Positions 1 to 8,526 of a DNA stretch of 64,000 nucleotides are shown in pieces. The DNA lies in the NCBI RefSeq assembly GCF_900115865.1, contig NZ_FOXY01000005.1:124001-188000 (forward strand), in the 5' to 3' direction. Positions within the stretch are counted from its first letter, which is position 1, and every line of letters begins with the position of its first letter. Source of the stretch: Donghicola eburneus (GTDB lineage: Bacteria; Pseudomonadota; Alphaproteobacteria; Rhodobacterales; Rhodobacteraceae). The notes beneath the pieces are model-generated. The model was given only the letters and a program-made list of their open reading frames with translations, was not told where the DNA came from and did no database searches. The position numbers and the translations under genes were made by a program.

Positions 1-198
1 TCAAAAACATACTGGTTCAACGCGCTAATGGCGCTGATGGCCGTCATTGCCGAACTGACCCCGATCATCGACCACCTAGTCGCCGCTGGATATGACGCAG
101 AGTGGGTTGCGCCCCTGCGGGCAGGCATTGCCTTTGTGACCGTCATTGGCAACATGATCCTGCGCGCGATCACCACTGAGCCGGTGACGCTGCGATGA
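1..198 (+). CDS. Prophage small membrane protein, 5'-truncated by the window edge
   Basis: Frame 1 is open from the first base to a TGA at 196-198 and gives 65 residues without a start, so the gene begins before the window. It has hydrophobic stretches separated by a short polar segment, as in small phage lysis-module proteins. Its stop overlaps the ATG of the next gene (ATGA at 195-198), which suggests translational coupling with the holin. The exact family is not recognised. The lysis-module role is inferred from size, hydrophobicity and coupling. Confidence 0.55.
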   Translation, partial: SKTYWFNALMALMAVIAELTPIIDHLVAAGYDAEWVAPLRAGIAFVTVIGNMILRAITTEPVTLR

Positions 199-593
199 GC
201 GGTATTATCGCATTCCTGATCAAGCTGGGCTTTGGCGGCGTTGTCGACAAGGCCCTTGATCACATGGAGCGGCGCGCGGAACTGCAAAATGACCGTGAGC
301 GTCTGAAATCGGAAACCACCGTGGCGCTTGCGCGCGAGGCCGTCAGCGAAGCGAAGATCATGGCGGACTACAACCGCGCCAAGCTGTCGTTTCCTTGGTT
401 CTGGGTGTTTGCGGGCATGTTCATCGCGCCGCTGGCGCTGTGGTGGGCGGCGGTCATTCTCGATAGCGTGTTTATGTTCAGCTGGTCAGTGGCCGATCTG
501 CCGACTCCACAGATGCAGGAATGGGCAGGCGATATGATCCGCTGGCTGTTCTATGTCGGATCGGGGGTCGGTGCCCTGCGCATGCTTCGTTAG
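195..593 (+). CDS. Holin of the three-TM, gene-transfer-agent/prophage type
   Basis: The 132-residue protein has an N-terminal hydrophobic helix (about residues 3-18), a charged segment rich in E, R, K and A (about 20-60), and two C-terminal hydrophobic segments (about 67-95 and 110-130). This layout resembles the GTA_holin_3TM family of Rhodobacterales prophages and gene transfer agents, whose members permeabilise the inner membrane for endolysin or particle release. The start overlaps the stop of the preceding small membrane gene. With the integrase downstream it marks the end of a prophage or prophage remnant. The family assignment is by pattern recognition only. Confidence 0.65.
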   Translation: MSGIIAFLIKLGFGGVVDKALDHMERRAELQNDRERLKSETTVALAREAVSEAKIMADYNRAKLSFPWFWVFAGMFIAPLALWWAAVILDSVFMFSWSVADLPTPQMQEWAGDMIRWLFYVGSGVGALRMLR

Positions 594-615
594 CGCACGA
601 ATTGCCTGTGCTCCG

Positions 616-643
616 TTGACGTGCTTCTGGACCAATCAATAGT
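616..643 (+). promoter_or_regulatory. Possible sigma-70 promoter for the unknown prophage-end gene
   Basis: TTGACG at 616-621 is followed after 16 bases by AATAGT at 638-643 (4 of 6 matches to TATAAT). It lies about 30 bases before the GTG at 672. A promoter independent of the late lysis genes would fit a lysogenically expressed cargo gene. Weak evidence. Confidence 0.3.
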
Positions 644-671
644 CAGCAACTAGCCTGAGCAGAACGTAGGT

Positions 672-1466
672 GTGATAACTGAGAAAAGTATGGGCATTAT
701 TCTTCGCAAATCGACCAATCATCTTCCTTCTGATGGTCATTCTGTTCGCCTTAATACTCTTGAATACTTCCGAACCCACAAGGATCCTGAGATTGGAGAC
801 CCTCAAGAGACAAAGCAAGAAGTTCGTGCGGTTTTTCAGAGGTATAGCGTTGGTTCTGAATTTGCGAATACCCTAGTTCCCGGAATTACGGGTATTGACG
901 ATTTTAATGCGCTGAAGCGATACGGCCTGACTGAGCAAGGCTCAATCCAAGTGGAAGGTGCAAGTTTCATGTTAGATGGGGCTTGGCGCTTCCACTATAC
1001 AGGGTCCGACGCATTTGTGTTCTGCATGAGTATGCTTTCTGAAGAAAGTGCAGAGATATTCGGTGAATATGAGGGCTTTTGGGATATCGAGGCTACTTCG
1101 GCAGATGCGCTGGCAGAGAGAATTCTTGATTTTGCCAATTCTCTGCTCCCTTCTAAGAAGGCCGCTTTTCGCCCTGAAACTTCTATATTCTCTGAAGAGA
1201 TGTACAGGAATGCGGTGTTTGTACTCCGCCACGGGGAAGTTAAGTACGAATCGAATGTGGTGGACTTTGGTCAAATCTGGAAGCCGCTAGAAGAGCCACT
1301 TGTTAGGCGGTTGACGCGACCTGAGTTTTCAAAGCGCCCTGACTATTGTCATCAAAAAGAATACCGTTTTGCGCTTTATTTGGTCGGGCGGCAAACTATC
1401 CTGCCGCTGCGTCCAGATGTGCCGTTCGACGCTGATCCTATTATTCTGCGGGGAATTTTATCATAA
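672..1466 (+). CDS. Unknown protein, AT-rich prophage cargo (moron) candidate
   Basis: This 264-residue protein is not recognised with confidence. It has no signal peptide or membrane segment, so it is probably cytoplasmic. Visible features are an N-terminal LNTLEYFR...IGDP segment, a central FCMSMLSEES segment and a C-terminal HQKEYRF segment. The last loosely recalls DUF2971-like proteins, but that is only a hint. Two sampled 60-base lines are about 40 and 47% G+C, against about 65% in dusA, which points to foreign origin. It sits between the holin and the integrase, where lysogenic-conversion or phage-defence genes are often found, and its last 6 bases overlap the convergent integrase gene. 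The start is GTG 672; an in-frame ATG at 690 is the alternative. Confidence 0.6.
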   Translation: MITEKSMGIILRKSTNHLPSDGHSVRLNTLEYFRTHKDPEIGDPQETKQEVRAVFQRYSVGSEFANTLVPGITGIDDFNALKRYGLTEQGSIQVEGASFMLDGAWRFHYTGSDAFVFCMSMLSEESAEIFGEYEGFWDIEATSADALAERILDFANSLLPSKKAAFRPETSIFSEEMYRNAVFVLRHGEVKYESNVVDFGQIWKPLEEPLVRRLTRPEFSKRPDYCHQKEYRFALYLVGRQTILPLRPDVPFDADPIILRGILS

Positions 1467-2573
1467 AGTGCGTCGGCGCGTTTTGCGTTCTGGTAGTGGT
1501 TGGGTCAGCCGGTCCAACCATTCCCAATCTTCATATTTGTCGCCCGTCTGCTTGATGTGGGTGTATCGCTGCAAGGAAGACCATGAGCGATGCCCGGACA
1601 CGGCGGCAACCTGCGGAATCGAAAGTCCCGTTTCGAATAGTCGCGTCACGCCTTCATGGCGCAGATCATGAAAGCGCAGGTCTTCTATCCCCAAGAACTT
1701 ACAAGCCCGTGTGAAGGCGGCGCTGATGGTGTCGCTGTGATAGGGGAAAACCCTGTCCTTTTTCTTTGGCATCGCCAGCGCAATCTTTAAGGCCGGGTCC
1801 GGCAGATCACACCAGACATCGTTGCCGATCTTGTCGCCCGGATGCTTCATGTCGGTGATGAACACCCGGCTGTGATCGGCATCCAGCCCCTTCCATGTTA
1901 TGCGGGTGATTTCTTCCTGCCGTCGCGTCGAGAACAGGGCGAAGCCCATCACCCGGTGCATCGGCAGAGAGCTGGGCCGATGGCGGTGCTTTTGTTCGAA
2001 GAGCGTCAGCAGCGCATCCAGTTCCTTCAGCGTGGGCCTGCGGTCGCGGCTGCGGCCTTTCCCAGTGATGCCCAGACGGCTGCAGACAACAAATGCATCC
2101 TTCATCGCCTGCTGGTCCAATTCCATGCCCCATGCGGGCCGGGCCAATGCAAAGACTGCCCCAAGGTGTGAAAGGTAGTTGCTGACGGTCGATGGTGTCC
2201 GGCTGGTTCCGATTTCCTTGGCGAAAGCGACGATGTCATGACTTTGAATGTCGCAGCAGTCCATGTCCGCGATGTCGTATTCGAGAATCGAGCGCAGCAC
2301 CTGTGCTTTGGTGCGACCAATCTCTTTGACGCTTTCGCGGGTGTAGCGTTCGATGGCGTCGGCAAGGGTGCGCCCACGATTGCGGATCGATGACAGATCA
2401 TCGCCAGCGGCGTCGATTTCCTTCATCCTTTTCTTCAGCCATGCGCTGGCTGCGCTCTTCCGGTCGAAGCTTCGGGCTTCCCGGTGTGCCCATTTTCCTT
2501 TTCTTTTGATGGCGATTTGTGCGAGATAGGCGACAGTGCCGTCTTTGCGCTTGCGTTCGATAATGTGAGCCAC
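1461..2573 (-). CDS. Tyrosine-type site-specific integrase of a dusA-integrating prophage
   Basis: The 370-residue protein has the phage integrase layout: an N-terminal arm-binding region with the RKDGTVAYLAQI segment, a core-binding SAM-like region (about 70-165), and a C-terminal catalytic domain. Catalytic residues are visible: Arg in the STRRQEE box, the HDLRH box, the SGHRSW His box and the nucleophilic Tyr in LQRYTHI. It catalyses phage integration and excision. It is transcribed away from dusA, whose start is only 94 bases off, and a prophage family that integrates into the 5' end of dusA is known. The convergent cargo gene overlaps its 3' end by 6 bases. Function is secure; the target is inferred from position. 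Confidence 0.93.
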   Translation of the reverse strand: MAHIIERKRKDGTVAYLAQIAIKRKGKWAHREARSFDRKSAASAWLKKRMKEIDAAGDDLSSIRNRGRTLADAIERYTRESVKEIGRTKAQVLRSILEYDIADMDCCDIQSHDIVAFAKEIGTSRTPSTVSNYLSHLGAVFALARPAWGMELDQQAMKDAFVVCSRLGITGKGRSRDRRPTLKELDALLTLFEQKHRHRPSSLPMHRVMGFALFSTRRQEEITRITWKGLDADHSRVFITDMKHPGDKIGNDVWCDLPDPALKIALAMPKKKDRVFPYHSDTISAAFTRACKFLGIEDLRFHDLRHEGVTRLFETGLSIPQVAAVSGHRSWSSLQRYTHIKQTGDKYEDWEWLDRLTQPLPERKTRRRTL

Positions 2574-2576
2574 GGC

Positions 2577-2660
2577 GGAACAACTTCATGCTGATTCGGA
2601 ACAACTTTTGTTGTTCCAATAACACGAAACGGGCAAAAATAAGCCAAAAAGAGAACAACA
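2577..2660. repeat. Cluster of GGAACAAC repeats upstream of int: candidate arm-type or operator sites
   Basis: GGAACAAC occurs at 2577-2584 and 2598-2605, its inverted copy GTTGTTCC at 2610-2617, and a near copy AGAACAAC at 2652-2659. The middle pair makes a perfect 8-bp hairpin with a TTTT loop. All lie between the integrase start and dusA, where arm-type integrase sites or an int/excisionase operator would be expected. The role is inferred. Confidence 0.6.
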
Positions 2661-2666
2661 CGGGCA

Positions 2667-3689
2667 ATGGAAGCGGTGCAAGAAGTTAGAAATAATGCTT
2701 TAAAATCAGATATTTGCATAAATGCAAAGTTGAGCGTGGCCCCGATGATGGATTGGACCGACCGACACTGCCGGTACTTCCACCGCCTTATCAGTGGCGA
2801 GACTCTGCTATACACCGAAATGGTGACCGCTCCTGCGCTCGTCCGCGGCGGGGCGCTCCATTTGCTGGATTACTCTCCCGAAGAGCATCCCGTCGCCCTT
2901 CAACTTGGTGGCTCGGAGCCTGTTGAACTGCGGCAGGCCGCGCGCCTGGGGGCAGAGGCCGGATATGATGAGGTGAACCTGAATGTCGGATGCCCGTCGG
3001 ACCGCGTGCAGTCAGGGTGTTTTGGCGCGATCCTGATGACCCGTCCCGAACTGGTGGCCGAGTGCGTGAGCGAGATGCAAGCCGAGTGCACTGCAGAAGT
3101 CACTGTGAAGTGCCGCATCGGCGTGGATGACCAAGTCCCCGAGGATGTGCTGCCCGCCTTTATCGAAACGGTTGCACAGGCGGGTGTGACCCGTTTCACC
3201 ATCCACGCGCGCAAAGCGTGGCTCGAAGGGCTGAGTCCCAAGGAAAACCGCGACATCCCACCGCTCGACTACCCGCTGGTGCACAAGATGAAGGCCGCCT
3301 ATCCGGATCTTCATATTTCCATCAACGGGGGTATCGCGACGCTGGATGACGCCGTTCCCCATCTGGACCACGGCCTTGACGGTGTGATGATTGGGCGCGC
3401 GGCGTACCATCAGCCCTACGATATTCTGGGGCTGGCCGATCAGCGCATTTATGGCGGTGGGCCCGCACCGAGCCGCGCGGCGATTGTTCACCAGATGCTG
3501 CCTTATATCGAGGGCCATCTAAGTGCTGGCGGCAAGCTGAACCAGATCACGCGGCACATGCTTGGGCTCTTTACGGGCCAACCCGGTGCACGGCTCTGGC
3601 GGCGGTATTTGTCTGAACATGCTCATGGGACCGGCGCGGGCCCCGAAACGGTGCTTGCGGCGCTCGCGCAGATCCCTGAGCCTGCCTAA
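2667..3689 (+). CDS. dusA: tRNA-dihydrouridine(20/20a) synthase DusA
   Basis: The 340-residue protein is an FMN-dependent TIM-barrel enzyme that reduces uridine to dihydrouridine in the tRNA D-loop. It shows the family hallmarks: APMMDWTDRHCR near the N-terminus, a LQLGG strand, the NVGCPSDRV segment with the catalytic Cys, VKCRIG, the TIHARKAWLEGLSPKENR loop, and the phosphate-binding NGGI and MIGRAAY segments. The first 24 or so residues (MEAVQEVRNNALKSDICIN) are unusual and AT-rich in their codons. They probably derive from the integrated prophage, which would supply a new 5' end and perhaps promoter. ATG 2667 was chosen; a TTG at 2730 just before SVAPMMDW is an alternative. Confidence 0.93.
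   Translation: MEAVQEVRNNALKSDICINAKLSVAPMMDWTDRHCRYFHRLISGETLLYTEMVTAPALVRGGALHLLDYSPEEHPVALQLGGSEPVELRQAARLGAEAGYDEVNLNVGCPSDRVQSGCFGAILMTRPELVAECVSEMQAECTAEVTVKCRIGVDDQVPEDVLPAFIETVAQAGVTRFTIHARKAWLEGLSPKENRDIPPLDYPLVHKMKAAYPDLHISINGGIATLDDAVPHLDHGLDGVMIGRAAYHQPYDILGLADQRIYGGGPAPSRAAIVHQMLPYIEGHLSAGGKLNQITRHMLGLFTGQPGARLWRRYLSEHAHGTGAGPETVLAALAQIPEPA
2733..2770. other. Putative phage attachment (att) core within the 5' end of dusA
   Basis: These bases encode the conserved SVAPMMDWTDR segment of DusA. Prophages of the dusA-integrating class recombine in this conserved 5' stretch and restore the gene with a new upstream leader. The residues before it differ from the usual short DusA N-terminus and the upstream DNA is AT-rich, as expected for a junction. 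The partner att copy would lie outside the window, so the exact core cannot be defined here. Confidence 0.5.
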
Positions 3690-3749
3690 GTTCTTGTCAC
3701 TGCGCGTTTCCACCGTTAGGGCAGACCCAAGACCTCAGGGGAGATACAG

Positions 3750-4571
3750 ATGCAGTTCGACATAATCCTTCCACTTCTGGCGCTCTTGATGGGGATCGGC
3801 GCGTTCGCTGGTATCCTCGCAGGCCTTCTTGGGGTCGGGGGCGGTATCGTTCTGGTGCCCGCCTTCTTTTATACTTTCACGCATCTGGGGTACGCCAGCG
3901 ACGAGGTCATGCGCATCTGCCTCGCGACCTCGCTCGCGACCATCATCGTGACGTCGGCCCGTTCTGTGCACAGCCACAACAAGAAGGGCGCAGTGGACTG
4001 GGATATCCTGAAAACATGGGCGCCGGGCATCGGGATCGGCGCTGTGATCGGCGTTCTGGCCGTGTCCCAACTGCGGTCTGCGGCTCTGCAGGGGATCTTC
4101 GGCGGCCTCGGGATTTGCATCGGACTCTGGATGGCGTTCAGCAAATCCGAATGGCGTTTGGGCGACGAAATGCCGGGCACCAAGGCGCGTTCCATTCTTT
4201 CGCCCATCGTTGGCTTTCTGTCGGTCCTGATGGGGATCGGGGGCGGTAGCTTTGGCGTTCCGCTAATGACCCTTTATGGAACACCGATCCACCGCGCGGT
4301 CGCGACCGCTGCCGGGTTCGGTGCCCTGATCGCAATCCCGTCGGTCGTTGCCTTCTTGTTCGTGCCCGTTTCGCCGGACGTCCGTCCGCCGCTGACCATC
4401 GGTGCGGTCAACTTCGGGGCCTTTGCGATTGTTGTATGCATGACCATGATCACAGCGCCCATCGGAGCCAAGATTGCCCATTCGCTGAACCCCAAACCGC
4501 TCAAGCGAGTGTTCGCATTGTTCCTGCTTTTGGTCGCGGGCAATATGCTGCGTAAATCTCTGGGCCTGTAA
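3750..4571 (+). CDS. TauE/SafE-family sulfite/organosulfonate exporter
   Basis: The 273-residue membrane protein has about eight hydrophobic segments in two repeated halves. Each half begins with a Gly-rich motif (GLLGVGGGIVLVP near residue 25 and GIGGGSFGVP near 165), which is diagnostic of the TauE/SafE permeases. Members export sulfite, sulfoacetate or related anions across the inner membrane. The start follows a GGGGAG ribosome-binding site and 60 bases separate it from dusA. It is 44 kb from the sox genes, so a link to thiosulfate oxidation is only speculative and the substrate is unknown. Confidence 0.82.
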   Translation: MQFDIILPLLALLMGIGAFAGILAGLLGVGGGIVLVPAFFYTFTHLGYASDEVMRICLATSLATIIVTSARSVHSHNKKGAVDWDILKTWAPGIGIGAVIGVLAVSQLRSAALQGIFGGLGICIGLWMAFSKSEWRLGDEMPGTKARSILSPIVGFLSVLMGIGGGSFGVPLMTLYGTPIHRAVATAAGFGALIAIPSVVAFLFVPVSPDVRPPLTIGAVNFGAFAIVVCMTMITAPIGAKIAHSLNPKPLKRVFALFLLLVAGNMLRKSLGL

Positions 4572-4582
4572 AACCAACCCTG

Positions 4583-4610
4583 CAGCCTCTTTCTTGGCAG
4601 AAATACCCTC
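4583..4610 (-). repeat. Copy of a short intergenic repeat tail
   Basis: On the minus strand this reads as a GGGTATTTCTG...AAGAAAGAG string. The same kind of tail occurs at 26187-26209 next to a GC-rich palindrome and at 42034-42060. It resembles the extragenic GGAGTATTT-type element common between Rhodobacterales genes. Here only the tail is kept. Confidence 0.45.
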
Positions 4611-4658
4611 GCCGAAGGCACCGCGCTGGTAGGCGCGGCCCGCAACAGGAGACACCCG

Positions 4659-6104
4659 ATGACCGCGATTATGATTCAGGGCGCTGGCTCCAATGTCGGC
4701 AAATCCCTGTTGGTGGCTGGTCTCTGTCGCGCCGCGCGCCGCCGCGGCCTGTCGGTTGCGCCGTTTAAACCCCAGAACATGTCGAACAACGCGGCCGTCA
4801 CCTCTGACGGGGGCGAGATTGGCCGCGCTCAGGCGCTTCAGGCGGTTGCCTGTGGGGTGCCGCTACACACCGATATGAACCCGGTGCTGCTGAAGCCGGA
4901 AACCGATGTGGGTGCGCAGGTCGTGGTGCAGGGCAAGCGGATCGCCACAGTCAAAGCGCGGGATTATGCCAACCTGAAGCCGCAGTTGATGACCAGCGTC
5001 TTGGACAGCTTCAACCGTCTGAAATCCGGCTATGATCTGGTGATCGTCGAAGGGGCAGGAAGCCCCGCCGAGGTCAACCTGCGGGCCGGCGATATTGCCA
5101 ATATGGGCTTTGCCTGCGCGGCGGATGTTCCGGTGATCCTTGCCGGGGACATCGACCGTGGCGGCGTGATTGCGCAGATGGTGGGCACGCAGGCCGTGCT
5201 GCCCGATCAGGATAATGCGCAGATCGCAGGTTTCTTGATCAACAAATTCCGCGGGGATGTGAGCCTCTTTGATGACGGCTACAAAATGATCGCGGACCGC
5301 ACGGGATGGCAGGGATTTGGCGTTCTGCCCTATTTCCCCGATGCGTCAAAGCTGCCTGCCGAAGATGCGCTTGACCTCCCGACCCGCTCCAGTGGGCGGG
5401 GGTTCAAGGTGGTGTGCCTTGGCCTGTCTCGGATCGCCAATTTCGATGACCTTGATCCGCTCGCGCAGGAAGAGGGTGTGGACCTCTCTGTGCTGCGCGC
5501 AGGTCAGCCGATCCCCGGAGACACCGATCTGGTGATCATTCCGGGCAGCAAATCGACCCGCGGGGACTTGGCCTATCTGCGGGCGCAGGGCTGGGACGTT
5601 GATTTGCAAGCCCACGTGCGGCGCGGCGGATACGTGTTGGGAATTTGCGGCGGCTACCAAATGTTGGGGCAGGTGGTGCGCGACCCAATGGGTGTCGAAG
5701 GCGCGGCGGGCGAGGATGCAGGCCTAGGTCTGCTCGACGTGACCACCGAGATGACCGGCGACAAGCGTTTGACCCAAGTCCGTGCGACCCATGCGGCCAG
5801 CGGAATAGAACTCGACGGGTACGAGATCCACATCGGCCGCACAGATGGGGCGGACCGCGCGCGGCCCTTTGCCATCGTGGATGGTGCGCCCGAAGGCGCG
5901 ATCTCTGCCGATGGGCGTATCATCGGCAGCTATCTGCACGGCATGTTCACGGATAACGCCTTCCGCGCGGCGTTTCTGGATGGCTTTGGTGTGCAGTCCG
6001 GTCAGCTGAACTATGGACAAGTGGTCGAGACAACGCTCGACGCGCTGGCCGACCACATGGAGTCGCATCTGGATGTGGATGGCCTGCTGTCGTTAGCTCG
6101 TTAA
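4659..6104 (+). CDS. cobQ: Cobyric acid synthase CobQ
   Basis: The 481-residue, two-domain enzyme performs the four glutamine-dependent amidations at b, d, e and g of adenosylcobyrinic acid a,c-diamide in cobalamin synthesis. The N-terminal dethiobiotin-synthase-like P-loop reads GAGSNVGKS, followed by [10 protein letters not shown]. The C-terminal class I-like glutamine amidotransferase domain has the nucleophile Cys in GICGGYQM and a His in GSYLHGMF. Length is normal. A good ribosome-binding site (AGGAG) precedes ATG 4659. No cobalamin riboswitch is evident upstream. The stop overlaps that of the convergent transporter gene. Confidence 0.95.
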   Translation: MTAIMIQGAGSNVGKSLLVAGLCRAARRRGLSVAPFKPQNMSNNAAVTSDGGEIGRAQALQAVACGVPLHTDMNPVLLKPETDVGAQVVVQGKRIATVKARDYANLKPQLMTSVLDSFNRLKSGYDLVIVEGAGSPAEVNLRAGDIANMGFACAADVPVILAGDIDRGGVIAQMVGTQAVLPDQDNAQIAGFLINKFRGDVSLFDDGYKMIADRTGWQGFGVLPYFPDASKLPAEDALDLPTRSSGRGFKVVCLGLSRIANFDDLDPLAQEEGVDLSVLRAGQPIPGDTDLVIIPGSKSTRGDLAYLRAQGWDVDLQAHVRRGGYVLGICGGYQMLGQVVRDPMGVEGAAGEDAGLGLLDVTTEMTGDKRLTQVRATHAASGIELDGYEIHIGRTDGADRARPFAIVDGAPEGAISADGRIIGSYLHGMFTDNAFRAAFLDGFGVQSGQLNYGQVVETTLDALADHMESHLDVDGLLSLAR

Positions 6105-7027
6105 CCCATCAGGTAGATCAGCGCGCTGACAGTAAAGAACGACAGCGTTGTGGTGAACACCAGCGTGGTCGCGGTGATACTCTCAATCCCGTAGCGCTGG
6201 CCAAAGATCGGATAGATCGACAGCATCGGCACGGACGCGAACAACGCAGCCCCCAGCATGTACGCCGGATCGTTCATGGGGAAGGCGAGCATGCCGACCG
6301 TTACCAGCAGCGGGTGGAACACCAGCTTGCCCACAGCGATCATTCCGGTCTCGACCGAAATCGTCTTGATCGGAAAGTTCGCAACGGTGCCACCCACCAC
6401 AAACAGCGCGACCACAGGAGCGGTGGCGGTCAGATACCCAATGACGGTCTGGATGACTTCCGGGATCGGCATGCCCGTGAACCGCACAACAAGTCCGATT
6501 GCGAGCCCAATAAAGATCGGGTTTTTATAGAGCCCCGTGAACGCTTTGAAGAAGGCGCGATGGAACTTTTCTTCGGGGTAGGCGCCAGCGTCGGCCACAG
6601 CCAAAGCGAGTGGGATCATCACCATATTCTCGACGATCAGTGCCCACGCCAGAATGTCAAAAGCGGCCTCGCCCACCACGAGCGCCGCAATCGGGTACCC
6701 CATAAAGCCGCTATTCGAGTTCGACATGCCCAAGGCATACATCGCGCTGGCGGCAAAGCCATTCTTGCGCAAGTTATGCATGACAAAGATGCCCGCCATC
6801 ATCAGCAGCAAGGACGCCCCACCATAGACGAGCATGAAGTGCCAGTTCAGCGCGGCGGCCCCTTCGCGGTTCACAGCGCCCGCGATCATGACCGGCATAC
6901 AGATGCGCAGAACAAAGGTCCCCAAGGCTTTTGGAACGTCGCGGCTGATGTAGCCGGATTTGAGGCTGACAAAGCCTGTTGCGATCAGCATGTAAATTGG
7001 GGTCGTAATCGCAAGGATACTGAACAT
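6101..7027 (-). CDS. AEC-family (auxin efflux carrier-like) transporter
   Basis: The protein is 308 residues from the ATG at 7027 ([12 protein letters not shown]), the usual AEC N-terminus; an upstream in-frame extension is rejected as non-hydrophobic. It has about ten hydrophobic segments split by a polar central loop near residue 165. The [10 protein letters not shown] segment is typical of bacterial AEC permeases, which move malonate, malate or other organic acids in some members. The gene is divergent from an amino-acid oxidase-like gene across a region holding a perfect inverted repeat, so the two may share control. The substrate is unknown. Confidence 0.85.
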   Translation of the reverse strand: MFSILAITTPIYMLIATGFVSLKSGYISRDVPKALGTFVLRICMPVMIAGAVNREGAAALNWHFMLVYGGASLLLMMAGIFVMHNLRKNGFAASAMYALGMSNSNSGFMGYPIAALVVGEAAFDILAWALIVENMVMIPLALAVADAGAYPEEKFHRAFFKAFTGLYKNPIFIGLAIGLVVRFTGMPIPEVIQTVIGYLTATAPVVALFVVGGTVANFPIKTISVETGMIAVGKLVFHPLLVTVGMLAFPMNDPAYMLGAALFASVPMLSIYPIFGQRYGIESITATTLVFTTTLSFFTVSALIYLMG

Positions 7028-7112
7028 CGGCACTACAGCTTTGGAATGAGGGGTGAGTCTTACTGATGGGCGATCCGCGTCCAAGCTGCAAGGGGCGCTT
7101 CGCACAAGGGCT

Positions 7113-7130
7113 TGCAATCCGTTAATTGCA
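7113..7130. promoter_or_regulatory. Inverted repeat TGCAAT-N6-ATTGCA, candidate operator
   Basis: Perfect 6-bp arms with a 6-base spacer lie between the divergent transporter and oxidase genes, 47 bases from the oxidase start. The symmetry suits a dimeric regulator. No regulator gene is adjacent, so its identity is open. Confidence 0.5.
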
Positions 7131-7176
7131 GCGGTTCAGTCCAGACAGCGTTGCGCGAGTGCATAGGGGGCAGGCA

Positions 7177-8430
7177 ATGGCAGAGATTCTGGTGCTTGGG
7201 GCAGGGATGATCGGCGTCTCGACTGCGCTGGCGTTTCAAGAGCGCGGACATGCGGTCACCTTGTTGGATCGCCGCGCCGCAGGGCAGGAGGCCAGCTATG
7301 GCAACGCAGGATTCATCAGTGCAGACAGCACAGAACCATATCCTTTGCCCCGTAATCTCAAAACTTTGGCGGCCTTCGGGCTGGGGCTGCGCAATGATGT
7401 GACCTACGACCTGCGGGCCGTACTACGTATGGCGCCCGCCCTCTGGCAGTACTTGCGGCATTCGCGCCCCGACAGGGTCGCAGAGCAAGCGCGCACCTAT
7501 GCGGAAATGGCCCGCCGCTCGACGGCCGCCCACCAGCGCCTGATCGATGCTGCGGGTTTGGGCAATCTGGTCCGCCGCTCTGGCTATTATGAAATCCGGC
7601 GCGATCCGCGCACAGCCGAGGCCGAGGCTCGGGATGCGCAGGCCCTTGGCCGCGATTATAATGTGTCGCCTGAAATCCTGAGCGGGGCAGAACTGTGCCG
7701 CCGAGAGCCTGCGATCATCTCCGAAGTTGGTGGGGCGATTTGGTGGCCACAGACGTGGCTCTGCGCTGATCCTGGTGCGTTGGTCGAAGGGTATGCAGAG
7801 CTGTTTCGCAACCGTGGTGGTACGTGGGCGCAGGGGGACGCGACGACCCTTGAACAGGTGTCTGGCGGTTGGCGGGTTCAGTCCGACGGCGGCCCAATCA
7901 GCGCAGAACATGTGGTTGTCGCCATGGGGGCGTGGTCGCCAAAATTGCTGGCAAGGTTCGGCTACAAAATCCCTATGGTCTACAAGCGTGGCTACCACGC
8001 GCACTTTGACGCGCCGCGCGGGCTGGGGGCGTCCATCATGGACGGTGATAACGCAGTCGTGCTAACCAGCATGAACAAGGGCCTGCGTCTGGCGACGGGC
8101 GCTGCGCTGGTGGATATGTCCGCGCCTGCAGACACACGGCAGATCACCCGAGGTGCCAAGGGCGTGTCCGATATTATCGAATTGGGCCCCCGCATCGCAG
8201 AGCCGCAATGGTACGGCACGCGTCCTTTTATGCCTGACATGCTGCCCGTCGTCGGGGCTGCCCCGAAACACAAAGGGCTGTGGTGCCACTTTGGCCACGG
8301 ACATCTGGGCTTTACCAAAGGGCCAGCCTCGGCCGACCTTCTGGTGCAAGCATTCGAAGGCGGGCGCTCCGATGTCTTGGATGCGATCACTCCTGCCAGA
8401 AAATATGCATTGGGCCGCTTAGGCGCGTAA
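7177..8430 (+). CDS. FAD-dependent D-amino-acid dehydrogenase-like oxidoreductase (DadA family)
   Basis: The 417-residue protein starts at ATG 7177 after a GGGGGCAGG ribosome-binding site. It opens with the dinucleotide-binding fold ILVLGAGMIGVSTA and the acidic strand end LLDRR, then QEASYGNAGFI, a segment typical of DadA-like deaminating dehydrogenases. A C-terminal FGHGHLGFTKGPA segment forms the second FAD contact. Members oxidise D-amino acids or similar amines and pass electrons to quinone. The divergent AEC transporter may bring in the substrate. Exact substrate unknown. Confidence 0.85.
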   Translation: MAEILVLGAGMIGVSTALAFQERGHAVTLLDRRAAGQEASYGNAGFISADSTEPYPLPRNLKTLAAFGLGLRNDVTYDLRAVLRMAPALWQYLRHSRPDRVAEQARTYAEMARRSTAAHQRLIDAAGLGNLVRRSGYYEIRRDPRTAEAEARDAQALGRDYNVSPEILSGAELCRREPAIISEVGGAIWWPQTWLCADPGALVEGYAELFRNRGGTWAQGDATTLEQVSGGWRVQSDGGPISAEHVVVAMGAWSPKLLARFGYKIPMVYKRGYHAHFDAPRGLGASIMDGDNAVVLTSMNKGLRLATGAALVDMSAPADTRQITRGAKGVSDIIELGPRIAEPQWYGTRPFMPDMLPVVGAAPKHKGLWCHFGHGHLGFTKGPASADLLVQAFEGGRSDVLDAITPARKYALGRLGA

Positions 8431-8526
8431 ATGACTGGGGCATTTGCAGAAATGCGGGAATGCACTCTGGATGTGTTAGCGGAAACTATGCTAGAACCAG
8501 AATTGCATACTGTTGTATACTGAAAA

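Noticed and set aside
8491-8520. Possible GntR-type operator before the AbrB-like gene
   Set aside because: The ATAC-TGTT-GTAT symmetry has only 4-base arms and no adjacent regulator; too weak to list.
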